Source: Deltaproteobacteria bacterium
GTDB taxonomy: Bacteria; Desulfobacterota; Binatia; UBA9968; JAJDTQ01
DNA length: 52,529 nt
Direction: 5' to 3'
Assembly (NCBI GenBank): GCA_026712905.1
Contig: JAPOPM010000165.1
Location: 1-52,529 of the forward strand
Made by a program: the position numbers and the translations under genes. The stretch's first letter is position 1, and the number at the start of each line of letters is the position of its first letter. The notes under the pieces are model-generated. The model saw nothing but the letters and a program-made list of their open reading frames with translations. It did not search any database and was not told the origin of the DNA. Below, piece after piece: positions 24,371-32,358 of the stretch.

Positions 24371-24540
24371 GCCGTGTCCTCCTCGCCATACTCAGAATCC
24401 CGCCAGCCTCGCGTTGACCAACCTGTTCAGGCTGACACCTTCTTCTGCTGCCTGCAAGGCGAGCTCACGGTGTGTTCAAGCCTCATGCCAAACACGCCAA
24501 ACCGTCGCCACTTCACGGTATAGAGTCGCCGAAAACTACT

Positions 24541-24570
24541 GAAGCCGCTCCCACGCTTGAGAGCGGCTTC
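24541..24570 (-). terminator. Terminator downstream of tRNA-Val
   Basis: GAAGCCGCTC (24541-24550) pairs perfectly with GAGCGGCTTC (24561-24570) around a ten-base loop. Read on the minus strand the stem is followed by AGTAGTTTTC, a short T-rich tail. It lies about 45 bases downstream of the tRNA 3' end. Confidence 0.65.
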
Positions 24571-24615
24571 GAATGCTCGTCCTACACTTGGCAGGTGAGC
24601 CAGAGTTCTCTTGGA

Positions 24616-24692
24616 TGGTGGTCGCAGCAGGACTCGAACCTGCGACCTCTTGCATGTGAGGCAAGCGCTCTAGCCGACTGAGCTATGCGACC
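24616..24692 (-). tRNA. tRNA-Val (CAC anticodon)
   Basis: The minus strand folds as a complete cloverleaf of 77 bases with the CCA encoded. The acceptor stem GGTCGCA/TGCGACC has seven perfect pairs. The D-arm contains AGCTCAGTCGGCTAGAGC. The anticodon stem CTTGC/GCAAG encloses the loop CTCACAT, giving anticodon CAC, which reads GTG (valine). The T-arm is GCAGG-TTCGAGT-CCTGC. Confidence 0.96.
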
Positions 24693-24760
24693 ACTGTGGG
24701 ACCCTGACGTTTACCACCTCGGACGGCGGGTTTCAAGCACGCAGCGGTCCGCGGAACGGC

Positions 24761-25027
24761 TTATTCCCGCTCCTTGTGCCGCTGCTTGATGCGCTGGTTC
24801 AGCGACTCCAGAATGCCGGCGTCCACGGCGGCGATGACGTCCACGGCGGCGTCCAGGTGTTCCTCGGGGATGTCTGCTTTCCTTGCGTCCGCAAGGCGGC
24901 GGTCCACTCAGGGATCGCAGTTGCGGGTCATGGCCACGGCGAGGCCGAGGAAGATCTTCTCGCGCTCGCTGAGGCTGTCGACGGCGTGGGCGTCGCGGTA
25001 GAACTGCCGGAAGTCTGCCTTCTTCAT
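24761..25027 (-). CDS. AhpD-like/CMD-family protein, probable selenoprotein (TGA as Sec40)
   Basis: The start at 25027 has AGGAGGG upstream. Residues 1-39 end in AVAMTRNCDP before a TGA at 24908-24910. The frame then continues for 48 codons (VDRRLADARKADIPEE..., DAAVDVIAAVDAGILESLN) to a TAA at 24761. Carboxymuconolactone decarboxylase/AhpD-like proteins carry a C-x-x-C thiol pair after a TRN-type helix, and the TGA falls exactly on the second cysteine, giving C37-x-x-U40. A hairpin right after the TGA fits a bacterial SECIS. AhpD-like selenoproteins are a described class. Translated conventionally the protein would be a useless 39-mer. It lies 53 bases downstream of the EVE gene on the same strand. 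Confidence 0.82.
24881..24910 (-). promoter_or_regulatory. Candidate bacterial SECIS element following the TGA codon
   Basis: Downstream of the TGA (24910-24908, minus strand) the sequence CCTTGC (24896-24891) pairs perfectly with GCAAGG (24886-24881) around the four-base loop GGAC (24890-24887). The loop begins 17 bases after the TGA. Known bacterial SECIS elements have a small apical loop starting with G residues about 16-37 bases after the UGA, so both the geometry and the loop fit. The hairpin is inside coding sequence, as in bacteria generally. Confidence 0.7.
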
Positions 25028-25080
25028 GGGTTCCCTCCTGTTGTCGCTCGGAGCCTCGGAGCCGCGCTCTTGCCCGGCCC

Positions 25081-25488
25081 TCAACCCTTGGCCATCTCCA
25101 TGACGACGTCGTAGTGGGCGTCGCTCACCGGCACGAAGGACAGCCGCCCCAGGCGGAACAGGTCGAAGCCTTCGAGCTGGGGGTTGAGCTTCATCTCGGC
25201 CAGCGACACCTCGCGCTTCAGCGCCTTGCCCACCTTGATGTCGAACACCAGGAGCTTGGGGTCGTCCTTCTCGGGGTCGGGATAGGCGCCGGTGGTGGCG
25301 GTGCCGAGGCCGACGCATACCCGCAGGCCGCCGGTGTGGTAGATGATGCACCGGTCGCCCTTCTTCACGGTGGCGAGGTGCTTCAAGGCGAGGTTGTTCT
25401 TGATGCCGTCCCAGATGGTGCTCTTGTCCCGCTGCAGGTCGGCGAAGGAGTAGACGTTGGGCTCGGTCTTGAGAAGCCAGTTGGCCAT
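25081..25488 (-). CDS. EVE domain protein
   Basis: 135 residues. The start at 25488 follows AAGGAGG. The N-terminal MANWLLKTEPNVYSFADL and TIWDGIKNNLALKHL are the classic EVE (PUA-like) signature. KKGDRCIIYHTGG and IVGLGTA-type strands (here VCVGLGTATTGAYPD) follow. EVE domains read modified bases in nucleic acids, and solo bacterial copies are widespread with no fixed role. It is divergent from endonuclease IV and upstream of the selenoprotein gene, with which it may share a transcript. Confidence 0.93.
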   Translation of the reverse strand: MANWLLKTEPNVYSFADLQRDKSTIWDGIKNNLALKHLATVKKGDRCIIYHTGGLRVCVGLGTATTGAYPDPEKDDPKLLVFDIKVGKALKREVSLAEMKLNPQLEGFDLFRLGRLSFVPVSDAHYDVVMEMAKG

Positions 25489-25643
25489 GACGGACCTCCT
25501 TGTTGGTCGATGTGTTGAAATACTGCAAAGCGCCGCGCGTGGCAAATTCCGGCACGCGCCTGTCCGGGGCCGGCCACGACGCGTTGGCGCCCATTCCTCC
25601 GAGGATGAAGTGGACGGCATGCTTGTGGTACAACTCCAAAATC

Positions 25644-26531
25644 ATGGCCGCCACCCCGCCCAAGAAGCCCCCCAAGGACCGGCCCCTTCTGGGAGCCCAC
25701 ATGTCCATCGCCGGCGGGGTGTACAACGCGCTCCACGCGGGCGACAGCCTGGGCTGCGAGGCCGTCCAGATCTTCACCAAGTCCTCGCGGCAGTGGGCCG
25801 CGAAGCCTTTGACCGAGGAGGACGTGCGCACCTTCAAGGACACTCAGAAGGCCAGCGGGGTCCACACGGTGGTGGCGCATGACTCCTACCTGCTGAACCT
25901 CGGCGCGCCCGACCGGGAGCTGCGGCAGAAGTCCGTGGCGGCCTTCGTGGACGAGATGGAGCGGTGCGAGGCGCTGGAGATTCCCTGTCTCATCGCCCAC
26001 CCGGGCGCCCACACGGGCGCCGGCGAGCGCGCCGGTCTGCGCACCATCGCGCGTTCGCTGGACGCGATCCACCGGCGCTGCAAGGGTTTCAAAGTGCGCG
26101 TCGCCCTGGAGATCACCGCCGGACAGGGCAGCAACCTGGGCTACCGCTTCGAGCACATCCGCAACATCATCGACAGCGCCAAGGAGAGCGACCGGCTCCG
26201 GGTTTGTTTCGATACCCAGCACGCCTTCGCCGCCGGATACGACATCCGCGCCCGCGAAGGCTACGAGCGCACTTTCACGGAGTTCGACGAGGTCATCGGC
26301 GTCAAGCTGCTCGCCGCCTTCCACCTGAACGACTCCAAGAAGGAGCTCGACTGCCGGGTGGACCGCCACGAGATCATCGGCAAGGGACACCTGGACGTGG
26401 AGCCGTTCCGCCTGCTGATGAACGACAAGCGCTTCTTCGGCCTGCCCATGTGCCTGGAGACCCCGAAGGGCAAGGACCTGAAGGAAGACCGAGAGACCCT
26501 GGAGCTGTTGCGATCTTTCCAGGACCATTGA
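25644..26531 (+). CDS. nfo: Deoxyribonuclease IV (AP endonuclease)
   Basis: 295 residues. The frame is open further upstream, but the start at 25644 fits the family. Endonuclease IV motifs are all present: LLGAHMSIAGGVYNAL at the N-terminus, HDSYLLNL, CLIAHPGAHTG, ALEITAGQGSNLGYRFEHI, CFDTQHAFAAGYD, and HLNDSKKELDCRVDRHEIIG followed by GKGHL. The conserved H, D and E residues bind three zinc ions. It cleaves DNA 5' to abasic sites in base-excision repair. The extra proline/lysine-rich N-terminus (AATPPKKPPKDRP) is short and probably flexible. Confidence 0.96.
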   Translation: MAATPPKKPPKDRPLLGAHMSIAGGVYNALHAGDSLGCEAVQIFTKSSRQWAAKPLTEEDVRTFKDTQKASGVHTVVAHDSYLLNLGAPDRELRQKSVAAFVDEMERCEALEIPCLIAHPGAHTGAGERAGLRTIARSLDAIHRRCKGFKVRVALEITAGQGSNLGYRFEHIRNIIDSAKESDRLRVCFDTQHAFAAGYDIRAREGYERTFTEFDEVIGVKLLAAFHLNDSKKELDCRVDRHEIIGKGHLDVEPFRLLMNDKRFFGLPMCLETPKGKDLKEDRETLELLRSFQDH

Positions 26532-26627
26532 TTCAACAAGCCAGAGCCGTTAACCTGCGGAGAGACTGTTCTCAATACGAAACTGCGGATTCCCATCGCA
26601 TCGAACTTCAGGAAAGCGAGGCCGCTT

Positions 26628-27959
26628 GTGGATACGCAGAGTCCTACCGGTAGAAACGGCCAGACCACTCCGGCCACGCGCGCGGGCCTGACGCGCAGAA
26701 CGTTCGTCCGCGCCGGGCTCGCGGCGATGCTGGCGCCTCCCTGGCTCCACTCCCTGAACACGGGCGCCCGCGCGGCCGCGCTGCGAGGCATCGGACCCGA
26801 CGGCGAGATCGTGCTGGGAGTGTCCGCCGCCTTTTCCGGGCCCTCCCGCGGCTTGGGTACCGAGCTCTATCGCGGCGCCAAGTCCTATTTCAACGAGGTC
26901 AACAAGAACGGCGGCGTCAACGGCCGCAAGATCGCGCTGAAGCTCTACGACGACGGCTACCAGCCGGATCCCTGCGTCGAGAACACCGTGAAGCTCATGC
27001 TGGAGGACCAGGTCTTCCTGCTCTTCGGCTACGTGGGCACGCCCACCGTTACCCGCGTTCTGCCGATGCTGAAGAAGTTCCAGGCCCAGCGCGTCTATCT
27101 GTTCTTCCCCTTCACCGGCGCCCAGCCTCAGCGGGAGCCGCCCTACGGCGACTTCGCCTTCAACCTGCGGGCCTCCTACCGCCAGGAGACCGCCGGCCTC
27201 GTGGACAACTTCGTGCGCATCGGCCGGCAACGCATCGCCATGTTCTACCAGGCCGACGCCTACGGCCGCAGCGGCTGGGCGGGAGTACGGGCAGCCATGG
27301 CCAGGCACGGCTACGAGATCGCCGGCGAGGCCACCTACCGCCGGGGCACGCGGTTCACCGGCAGCATGCGCGCGCAGGTGGAGATCCTCAAGAAAGCCTC
27401 TCCCGAGGCGGTGATCTGCGTGGGCGCGTACGCCGCGTGCGCCGCCTTTGCGCGCGACGCCGTGGACCTGGGCCTCCGGGTCCCCATCGCCAACCTGTCG
27501 TTCGTCGGCAGCGAAAACCTGCTCAACCTGCTGTCCGAGGGTCAGGACGACCCCGATGGATACACGCGCTACCTGGTGAACTCGCAGGTGGTGCCCAGCT
27601 ACGAGGACACCTCCATACCGGCGGTCAAGGAATATCGCGAGTTGATGGCGCGCTACGACCCCCAGGTGCCGAAGGAGTTGGTAAAGGAGGCGTATACGCC
27701 GTTTCCCAACAGCTTCGTGAGCCTGGAAGGGTACCTGGACGCCAAGCTGTTGGTGGAGATACTGCGCCGCCTCAAGGGCCGGCCGGACAGAAGCGGCTTG
27801 GAGGAGGCCGTTTTCTCGGTGCGCGACTACGACCTGGGCATCGGCGAGGCTGTGTCCTTCGGGCCGGAGCGCAGGCAGGGTTTGCAGAAGGTCTACTACA
27901 CGGTCGTCGAGGACGGGCGGTTCGTGACCCTGGACGACTGGAAAGCCAAGTTCGGGTGA
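26628..27959 (+). CDS. ABC-type branched-chain amino-acid receptor, Tat-exported
   Basis: 443 residues from a GTG at 26628, with a GGAAAGCGAGG region upstream. The N-terminus has a twin-arginine signal, LTRRTFVRAGLAAMLAPP, so export folded through Tat is likely. The mature part is a periplasmic binding protein of the LivJ type: GEIVLGVSAAFSGPSRGLGT, YFNEVNKNGGVNGRKIAL, LFGYVGTPTVTRVLPM and MFYQADAYGRSGW. No permease or ATPase genes follow. The next gene, two bases on, encodes a membrane sensor protein, so this may be a sensing receptor rather than a transport one. Confidence 0.92.
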   Translation: MDTQSPTGRNGQTTPATRAGLTRRTFVRAGLAAMLAPPWLHSLNTGARAAALRGIGPDGEIVLGVSAAFSGPSRGLGTELYRGAKSYFNEVNKNGGVNGRKIALKLYDDGYQPDPCVENTVKLMLEDQVFLLFGYVGTPTVTRVLPMLKKFQAQRVYLFFPFTGAQPQREPPYGDFAFNLRASYRQETAGLVDNFVRIGRQRIAMFYQADAYGRSGWAGVRAAMARHGYEIAGEATYRRGTRFTGSMRAQVEILKKASPEAVICVGAYAACAAFARDAVDLGLRVPIANLSFVGSENLLNLLSEGQDDPDGYTRYLVNSQVVPSYEDTSIPAVKEYRELMARYDPQVPKELVKEAYTPFPNSFVSLEGYLDAKLLVEILRRLKGRPDRSGLEEAVFSVRDYDLGIGEAVSFGPERRQGLQKVYYTVVEDGRFVTLDDWKAKFG

Positions 27960-27961
27960 TC

Positions 27962-28705
27962 ATGAAGATCAGAAAACTGTTCCAGAAGACACAGTTCGGC
28001 ATCTTCGGGCTCCTCGGCCTGGTCGTGCTGTCCACTTCGGCGCTGACCATCTACACGGTCCAGACTCACCTTTCGACCGAGTACGAAGGCAACAGCCGGA
28101 ACATCGCCAAGACCATCGCCGACGCCAGCGTCGACATCCTGCTCAACCGCAACCTGGCCACGCTCCAGTCGCTCATCGACCAGTTCGTGGAGATCCAGGG
28201 CATCCGCTACGTCTACATCACCAGCGACACGGGCGAGTTCCTGGCCCACACCTTCGTTCCGGGCATTCCCGAGGCCATCCTCAACAGCGACCCGAGCGAG
28301 ACCCAGGCCGTGAACAGGCAGTTGCCGGGGATGGGCGAGTTCGTGGAGGTCGGCAGCCCGATCCTGGCAGGCTTCGCGGGCACCGTGCACGTGGGCATGG
28401 ACCTCGACGTCATCGGCCTCAAGATCCAACGGGCCATCGGCCAGCAGGTGTATCTCATTTCCATCCTGCTGGTGGTCGGGGTCCTGGGATCCATATGGTT
28501 CGTCAACCTGGCCGCCAGGCCGCTGGGTGACCTTTTGGCCTTGGCCGTCAAGCTGGCCAAGGAGGACGACGCCGAGGGCACCGAAGACCAACAGATTCTC
28601 GCGCGGGACGACGAGGCCGGGGAACTGGCGCGCCTGCTCTTGCACATAGCGCAACGCCGGACCCGGTCGGACGAGCCGCCCCCGGCGGCGGACGGCACCG
28701 GATAA
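27962..28705 (+). CDS. Membrane sensor with periplasmic domain and HAMP, no output domain
   Basis: 247 residues. The start ATG is two bases after the receptor gene stop. TM1 is about residues 12-31, a periplasmic cache-like region about 32-158 (NIAKTIADASVDILLNRNLA, GIRYVYITSDTGEFLAHTF), and TM2 about 162-184. A HAMP-like segment follows to about 235 (ARPLGDLLALA, DDEAGELARLLLHI). The protein then ends in a proline-rich tail. Histidine kinases, cyclases and chemoreceptors of this build normally continue into a catalytic or signalling domain, which is missing. It probably signals through a partner or modulates the receptor. Confidence 0.8.
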   Translation: MKIRKLFQKTQFGIFGLLGLVVLSTSALTIYTVQTHLSTEYEGNSRNIAKTIADASVDILLNRNLATLQSLIDQFVEIQGIRYVYITSDTGEFLAHTFVPGIPEAILNSDPSETQAVNRQLPGMGEFVEVGSPILAGFAGTVHVGMDLDVIGLKIQRAIGQQVYLISILLVVGVLGSIWFVNLAARPLGDLLALAVKLAKEDDAEGTEDQQILARDDEAGELARLLLHIAQRRTRSDEPPPAADGTG

Positions 28706-28728
28706 CCGCGAGACGGGAGGTTAGCGGG

Positions 28729-30033
28729 GTGCGTATGCCCAGGGCCGCCATCGCGTTCTTCTGCACCATGCTGCAGATATGCTTCGGGACAGTCTACGCC
28801 TGGAGCTTCTTCCAGACCATGCTGGTGCGCCAGGCCGGCTGGACGCACACCGAGACCGCCTGGGCCTTCAGCATCGCCATCTTCTCCCTGGGAACGTCCG
28901 CGGCCTGGGCCGGCTCCGCGCTGGGACGGCTGGGACCCCGGCGGCTGGCGCTCACCGGCAGTGCCATGTTCTCGGTCGGGTACGTGATCGCCAGCGCGGC
29001 GCTGTGGCTGGACTTCCTGCCGCTCTTCTATCTCGGCTACGGCGTCATCGGCGGCGCCGGCATCGGCCTGGGCTACGTGACCCCGGTGGCCACGGTGGCC
29101 AAGTGGTTCCCGGACAAGAAGGGCTTGGTCACGGGCATCGTGGTGATGGGATTCGGCATCGGCGCGCTGCTCCTGAGCAAGGGGCTGGCGCCGTTCCTGG
29201 TGGTGCGCACCGAGGGCGACCTGGCCCTGGTCTTCCTGTGGCTCGGCATCATCTTCGCCGGCATTCTGCTGCCGTGCAGCCTGGCCCTGAGCGACCCCGT
29301 GGCCCCGTCCAAGACCCCGGGCGCGTCCGTCCCGCAGCGCCTGGACCTGGACGAGCCCGAGTCCACCCTGCCCTACCTGAGCTCCAGCCAGTTCATCATC
29401 ATGTGGACCGTGTTCTTCTTCAACATCGCCGCCGGCATCTCGGTCATCAGCTTCCAGTCGGAGCTCTTGCAGGAGGTTTGGGGACTTGCGGACCCCACCG
29501 TCGAGCCCGCGGCGCTGGCGGAGTACGGCGCCACGCTCATCGCCGCCAGCTCCGTATGCAACGGAGTGGGCCGGCTGTTCTGGGGCCTCCTGTCCGACCG
29601 CATTGGCCGCGTCAAGGTCTTCCGCATCCTCCTGGCCAGCCAGATGGTCGTCTTCGGCGTGCTCATGACCGAGGAAAACCCGTGGGTGTTCTCGGTACTG
29701 GTGTGCTACGTGCTGCTCTGTTTCGGCGGCGGCTTCGCCACCATGCCGCCCTACATCCTGGACGTTTTCGGCACCGAGAAGATGGCGAAGATATACGGTG
29801 TCATCCTCACCGCCTGGGCCGCCGCGGGCATCTTCGGCCCGCTCTACGTGGGATACCTGAAGGACTCGCACCCCGACCGGGCCGTCATGTACTGCTTCCT
29901 GATCGGCATCCTGATGCTCGGCGCCGGCTATCTGTTCTCGTACCTTCTGAACGACGGCCGCCTCCGGCTCGGCCGCCCGACGCTCGAAAACACGCTCCGG
30001 CGGTACGGCATTCCGGCACGAAGTCCGGTATAA
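28729..30033 (+). CDS. MFS transporter, oxalate/formate antiporter-like (OFA)
   Basis: 434 residues from a GTG at 28729 (ATG alternative at 28735), with GGGAGG upstream. Twelve hydrophobic segments are seen. OFA-type marks include CFGTVYAWSFFQTML in TM1 and GYGVIGGAGIGLGYVTPVATVAKWFPDKKG, the signature between TM4 and TM5. The second half has GRLFWGLLSDRIGRVKVFR and ALLCFGGGFATMPPYILDVFG-like stretches. The family exchanges or imports small organic acids. It may belong with the upstream receptor and sensor genes, which run in the same direction. Confidence 0.9.
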   Translation: MRMPRAAIAFFCTMLQICFGTVYAWSFFQTMLVRQAGWTHTETAWAFSIAIFSLGTSAAWAGSALGRLGPRRLALTGSAMFSVGYVIASAALWLDFLPLFYLGYGVIGGAGIGLGYVTPVATVAKWFPDKKGLVTGIVVMGFGIGALLLSKGLAPFLVVRTEGDLALVFLWLGIIFAGILLPCSLALSDPVAPSKTPGASVPQRLDLDEPESTLPYLSSSQFIIMWTVFFFNIAAGISVISFQSELLQEVWGLADPTVEPAALAEYGATLIAASSVCNGVGRLFWGLLSDRIGRVKVFRILLASQMVVFGVLMTEENPWVFSVLVCYVLLCFGGGFATMPPYILDVFGTEKMAKIYGVILTAWAAAGIFGPLYVGYLKDSHPDRAVMYCFLIGILMLGAGYLFSYLLNDGRLRLGRPTLENTLRRYGIPARSPV

Positions 30034-30040
30034 CCCTCCC

Positions 30041-30670
30041 ATGAAATTCTACGACTGCAGCACCGCTCCGAGCCCGCGCCGCGTGCGCATCTTCATCGCC
30101 GAGAAAGGCCTGGACATCCCCACCGTCCAGATCGACCTGCGCAACGGCGAACACCTCACCGAGTCGTTCCGGGAGCTGAACCCCTGGTGCACCGTCCCGG
30201 TGCTGGAACTCGACGACGGCACCACCTTGAGCGAAGCCGTCGCCGTCTGCCGTTACCTGGAGGAGACCCACCCCGAGCCGCCGCTCATGGGCCTGGACGC
30301 GAGCGACCGCGCGCGGGTGGCCATGTGGGAGCACCGCTTCGAGATCGACGGCTTCCTCGCCGTCACCGAAGCGTTCCGCAACCAGGCCAGAGGATTGAAG
30401 GGCCGCGCCCTCACCGGCCCGGAAGGCGCCGAGCAGATCCCGGAACTGGTGTCACGTGGCCGCGCCCGCGTCGAGCGCTTCTTCGCCGCCCTGGACACGC
30501 AACTCGCCCACAGCCCTTTCGTGGCGGGCGAGCGCTACACCATCGCCGACATCACCGCACAGGTGGCCGTGGACTTCGCCGGCTGGATCAAGATGAGCCT
30601 GCCCGCCGAATGCCGCCACGCCGCCGCCTGGTACCAGCGCGTGAGCCAGCGTTCGAGCGCCGCCGCGTGA
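30041..30670 (+). CDS. Glutathione S-transferase family protein
   Basis: 209 residues, standard GST length. The thioredoxin-fold N-domain has FYDCSTAPSPRRVRIFIAEK with a candidate catalytic serine in the APSPRR stretch. NPWCTVPVLELDDG supplies the cis-proline (VP) and TTLSEAVAVCRYLEE the glutathione-binding SE pair. The helical C-domain includes FVAGERYTIADITAQVAVDF, the N-capping box motif. The substrate is unknown. It starts seven bases after the MFS gene stop, so co-transcription is likely. A dispersed palindromic repeat follows its stop. Confidence 0.92.
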   Translation: MKFYDCSTAPSPRRVRIFIAEKGLDIPTVQIDLRNGEHLTESFRELNPWCTVPVLELDDGTTLSEAVAVCRYLEETHPEPPLMGLDASDRARVAMWEHRFEIDGFLAVTEAFRNQARGLKGRALTGPEGAEQIPELVSRGRARVERFFAALDTQLAHSPFVAGERYTIADITAQVAVDFAGWIKMSLPAECRHAAAWYQRVSQRSSAAA

Positions 30671-30683
30671 CACGCCTTGGCCC

Positions 30684-30741
30684 GCCACCCCTGGATTCCC
30701 GCCCCCGATCGGGGTCGAGGGCAAGCTTTCGCGGGAATGAC
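30684..30741. repeat. Dispersed palindromic repeat (REP-like family A)
   Basis: The segment starting gccacccctggattcccg and ending cgggaatgacg recurs at 50543-50601 with one base difference. Its ends (GATTCCCG and CGGGAATGA) are complementary. It lies between the convergent GST and TetR genes and contains no coding sequence. Confidence 0.8.
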
Positions 30742-30787
30742 GTTTCGGGTGGACGTCGCCTACCCAGCGCGGCCGCGGCTCAGCGGC

Positions 30788-31474
30788 TCACGACTCGGGC
30801 CACAGCACGAAGCTCTTGTCGTCCGGCAGGAAAGACCGGCGCAGATGGTCCTCCGCTCCCTCGTCCTCGACCTCCCCGTGGAGCACGCCGAAGAAGAAGA
30901 TTCGCAGGACCTGTTCGATGAGCCCCTCGAGCGAGGGGTCCCGGCTGGGATTGTACCAAGTGTAGATCCAGTTCATCATGCCGAAGAGCGCCAGCGCCGC
31001 CACGCGCACGTTGAGCTTGTGCGCGCCTTCGCTTCTTCGCAGCTCCTCCACCAGGTCCACCAAGGCCTTCACGTAGCGCCGCTTCAACTCGAGAATGCGC
31101 TTCTCGTAGTCCGCCGTCAGCGCCGTGTCCTCCCTGGACATCACCTTCATCTCGTTCATGTTGTGCAGAAAGAAACCGAGATGGTTGTGGACGAACAAGG
31201 CGACCTTCTCGCGCGGGCTCTTCTCCGTGGTCTGAATCCGCCCCGCATTATCCAGCAACGTCACCAGGCAACGCTCCTGGATCAGACACAGCAATTCTTC
31301 CTTGGTACGGAAATAATAGTACAGACCCGCCAGACTCATCCCCGTGGCTCGGCTGATGTCGCGGATCGAGGTCCCGTCGAAGCCCTTCTCCGCGAAGATC
31401 GCCGCAGCCGTCTTGAGGATCTCCTGCAGCTTCTCGTCGTGGTGGGCGGTGCGTGATTCAGGACCGTTCGGCAT
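30788..31474 (-). CDS. TetR/AcrR-family regulator
   Basis: 228 residues from the ATG at 31474; a GTG two codons upstream is possible. The N-terminal helix-turn-helix reads ILKTAAAIFAEKGFDGTSIR and ATGMSLAGLYYYFRTKEEL, a textbook TetR domain at about residues 15-65. The C-terminal ligand-binding region is helical and resembles regulators of fatty-acid or aromatic acyl-CoA genes. The gene is divergent from the crotonase operon at 31585 and almost certainly controls it, with an acyl-CoA as the likely inducer. A perfect palindrome sits just upstream of its start. Confidence 0.92.
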   Translation of the reverse strand: MPNGPESRTAHHDEKLQEILKTAAAIFAEKGFDGTSIRDISRATGMSLAGLYYYFRTKEELLCLIQERCLVTLLDNAGRIQTTEKSPREKVALFVHNHLGFFLHNMNEMKVMSREDTALTADYEKRILELKRRYVKALVDLVEELRRSEGAHKLNVRVAALALFGMMNWIYTWYNPSRDPSLEGLIEQVLRIFFFGVLHGEVEDEGAEDHLRRSFLPDDKSFVLWPES

Positions 31475-31479
31475 GAGCA

Positions 31480-31511
31480 CCGATCTTGTCAGATCGGGAT
31501 ATCCAAGTCAA
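31480..31511 (-). promoter_or_regulatory. Candidate TetR operator overlapping the tetR promoter
   Basis: CCGATCT-tgtc-AGATCGG at 31480-31497 is a perfect 18-base palindrome. On the minus strand TTGACT (31511-31506) and CAAGAT (31488-31483), 17 apart, form a plausible promoter whose -10 lies inside the palindrome. Binding there would repress the regulator gene itself. The inferred start lies only a few bases before the ATG. Confidence 0.5.
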
Positions 31512-31544
31512 TGAAATCACTGGCGCTACCGCCCCGGACTCGCG

Positions 31545-31573
31545 TTGAAACCACCCGACCTATGGTGTATAGC
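31545..31573 (+). promoter_or_regulatory. Promoter of the acyl-CoA degradation operon, short leader
   Basis: TTGAAA at 31545-31550 and TATAGC at 31568-31573 are separated by 17 bases. The ATG at 31585 lies only 11 bases after the -10, so the transcript would have a leader of a few bases at most. No SD precedes that ATG, consistent with leaderless translation. Confidence 0.55.
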
Positions 31574-31584
31574 TGCCCCGTAGC

Positions 31585-32358
31585 ATGACCTTCGACAACA
31601 TCATCCTGGACCGTGACGGCCCCGTGGCCGTGGCCACGCTCAACCGCCCGAAACAACTCAACGCTCTCTCCCACGGACTGTGCAAGGACCTGTGCACGGC
31701 CTTCGAGGAACTCGACCGCGACGACTCCGTTCGTGTGTTCATCATCACCGGGGGCGAACGCGTATTCGCCGCCGGCGCCGACATCAACGAGATGGTGGAA
31801 GCCACCCCGTTTGCCGGTACGGCGCACGACCGGCTGGTGCTGCGCGACCGCCTGAACCACCTCGCCAAGCCGGTCATCGCCGCGGTGAGCGGCTTCGCCC
31901 TGGGCGGCGGCTGCGAACTGGCAATGAGCTGCGACATCATCATCGCGTCCGAGTCCGCCGTCTTCGGCCAGCCCGAGGTCAACCTCGGCGTCATCCCGGG
32001 CTCCGGAGGCACTCAGCGGCTCACCCACCTGGTGGGCAAGCACAAGGCCATGGAACTGGTGCTCACGGGGCGGTTCATGAACGCGGCCGAGGCCGAGCGC
32101 TGCGGGCTGGTGAACAAGGTGGTGCCGGTGGAGGTGCTGCTGGACGAGGCCAAGGCCATGGCCCATACCATCGCGCGCAAGCCGCCCATCGCCATCCGCT
32201 TCGCCAAGGAAGCCATTCTCAAGGCCGCCAACACGCCCCTGGACGAAGGACTCGCCTTCGAACGCAAGTCCTTCTACACGCTGTTCGCATCCGAGGACCG
32301 TCGCGAAGGCATGAGTGCGTTCCTCGACAAGCGCAAACCCGAGTTCAAGGGAAAATGA
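31585..32358 (+). CDS. Enoyl-CoA hydratase (crotonase, PaaF-like)
   Basis: 257 residues. Both catalytic glutamates of the crotonase family are present: E111 in FALGGGCELAMSCDI and E131 in VFGQPEVNLGVIPGSGGTQR. The oxyanion hole is formed around AAGADI (residues 62-67) and GG near 108. It hydrates trans-2-enoyl-CoA to 3-hydroxyacyl-CoA. It is the first gene of a five-gene operon and overlaps the next gene by four bases (ATGA). In phenylacetate-type pathways this position is filled by PaaF, but no ring-oxygenase genes are present, so general beta-oxidation is equally possible. Confidence 0.94.
   Translation: MTFDNIILDRDGPVAVATLNRPKQLNALSHGLCKDLCTAFEELDRDDSVRVFIITGGERVFAAGADINEMVEATPFAGTAHDRLVLRDRLNHLAKPVIAAVSGFALGGGCELAMSCDIIIASESAVFGQPEVNLGVIPGSGGTQRLTHLVGKHKAMELVLTGRFMNAAEAERCGLVNKVVPVEVLLDEAKAMAHTIARKPPIAIRFAKEAILKAANTPLDEGLAFERKSFYTLFASEDRREGMSAFLDKRKPEFKGK

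Noticed and set aside
24908..25843. 311-residue minus-strand frame ending in TRNCDP
   Set aside because: Only its last 39 codons are real; the rest is a shadow across the EVE and nfo genes. The true gene starts at 25027 and continues through the TGA.
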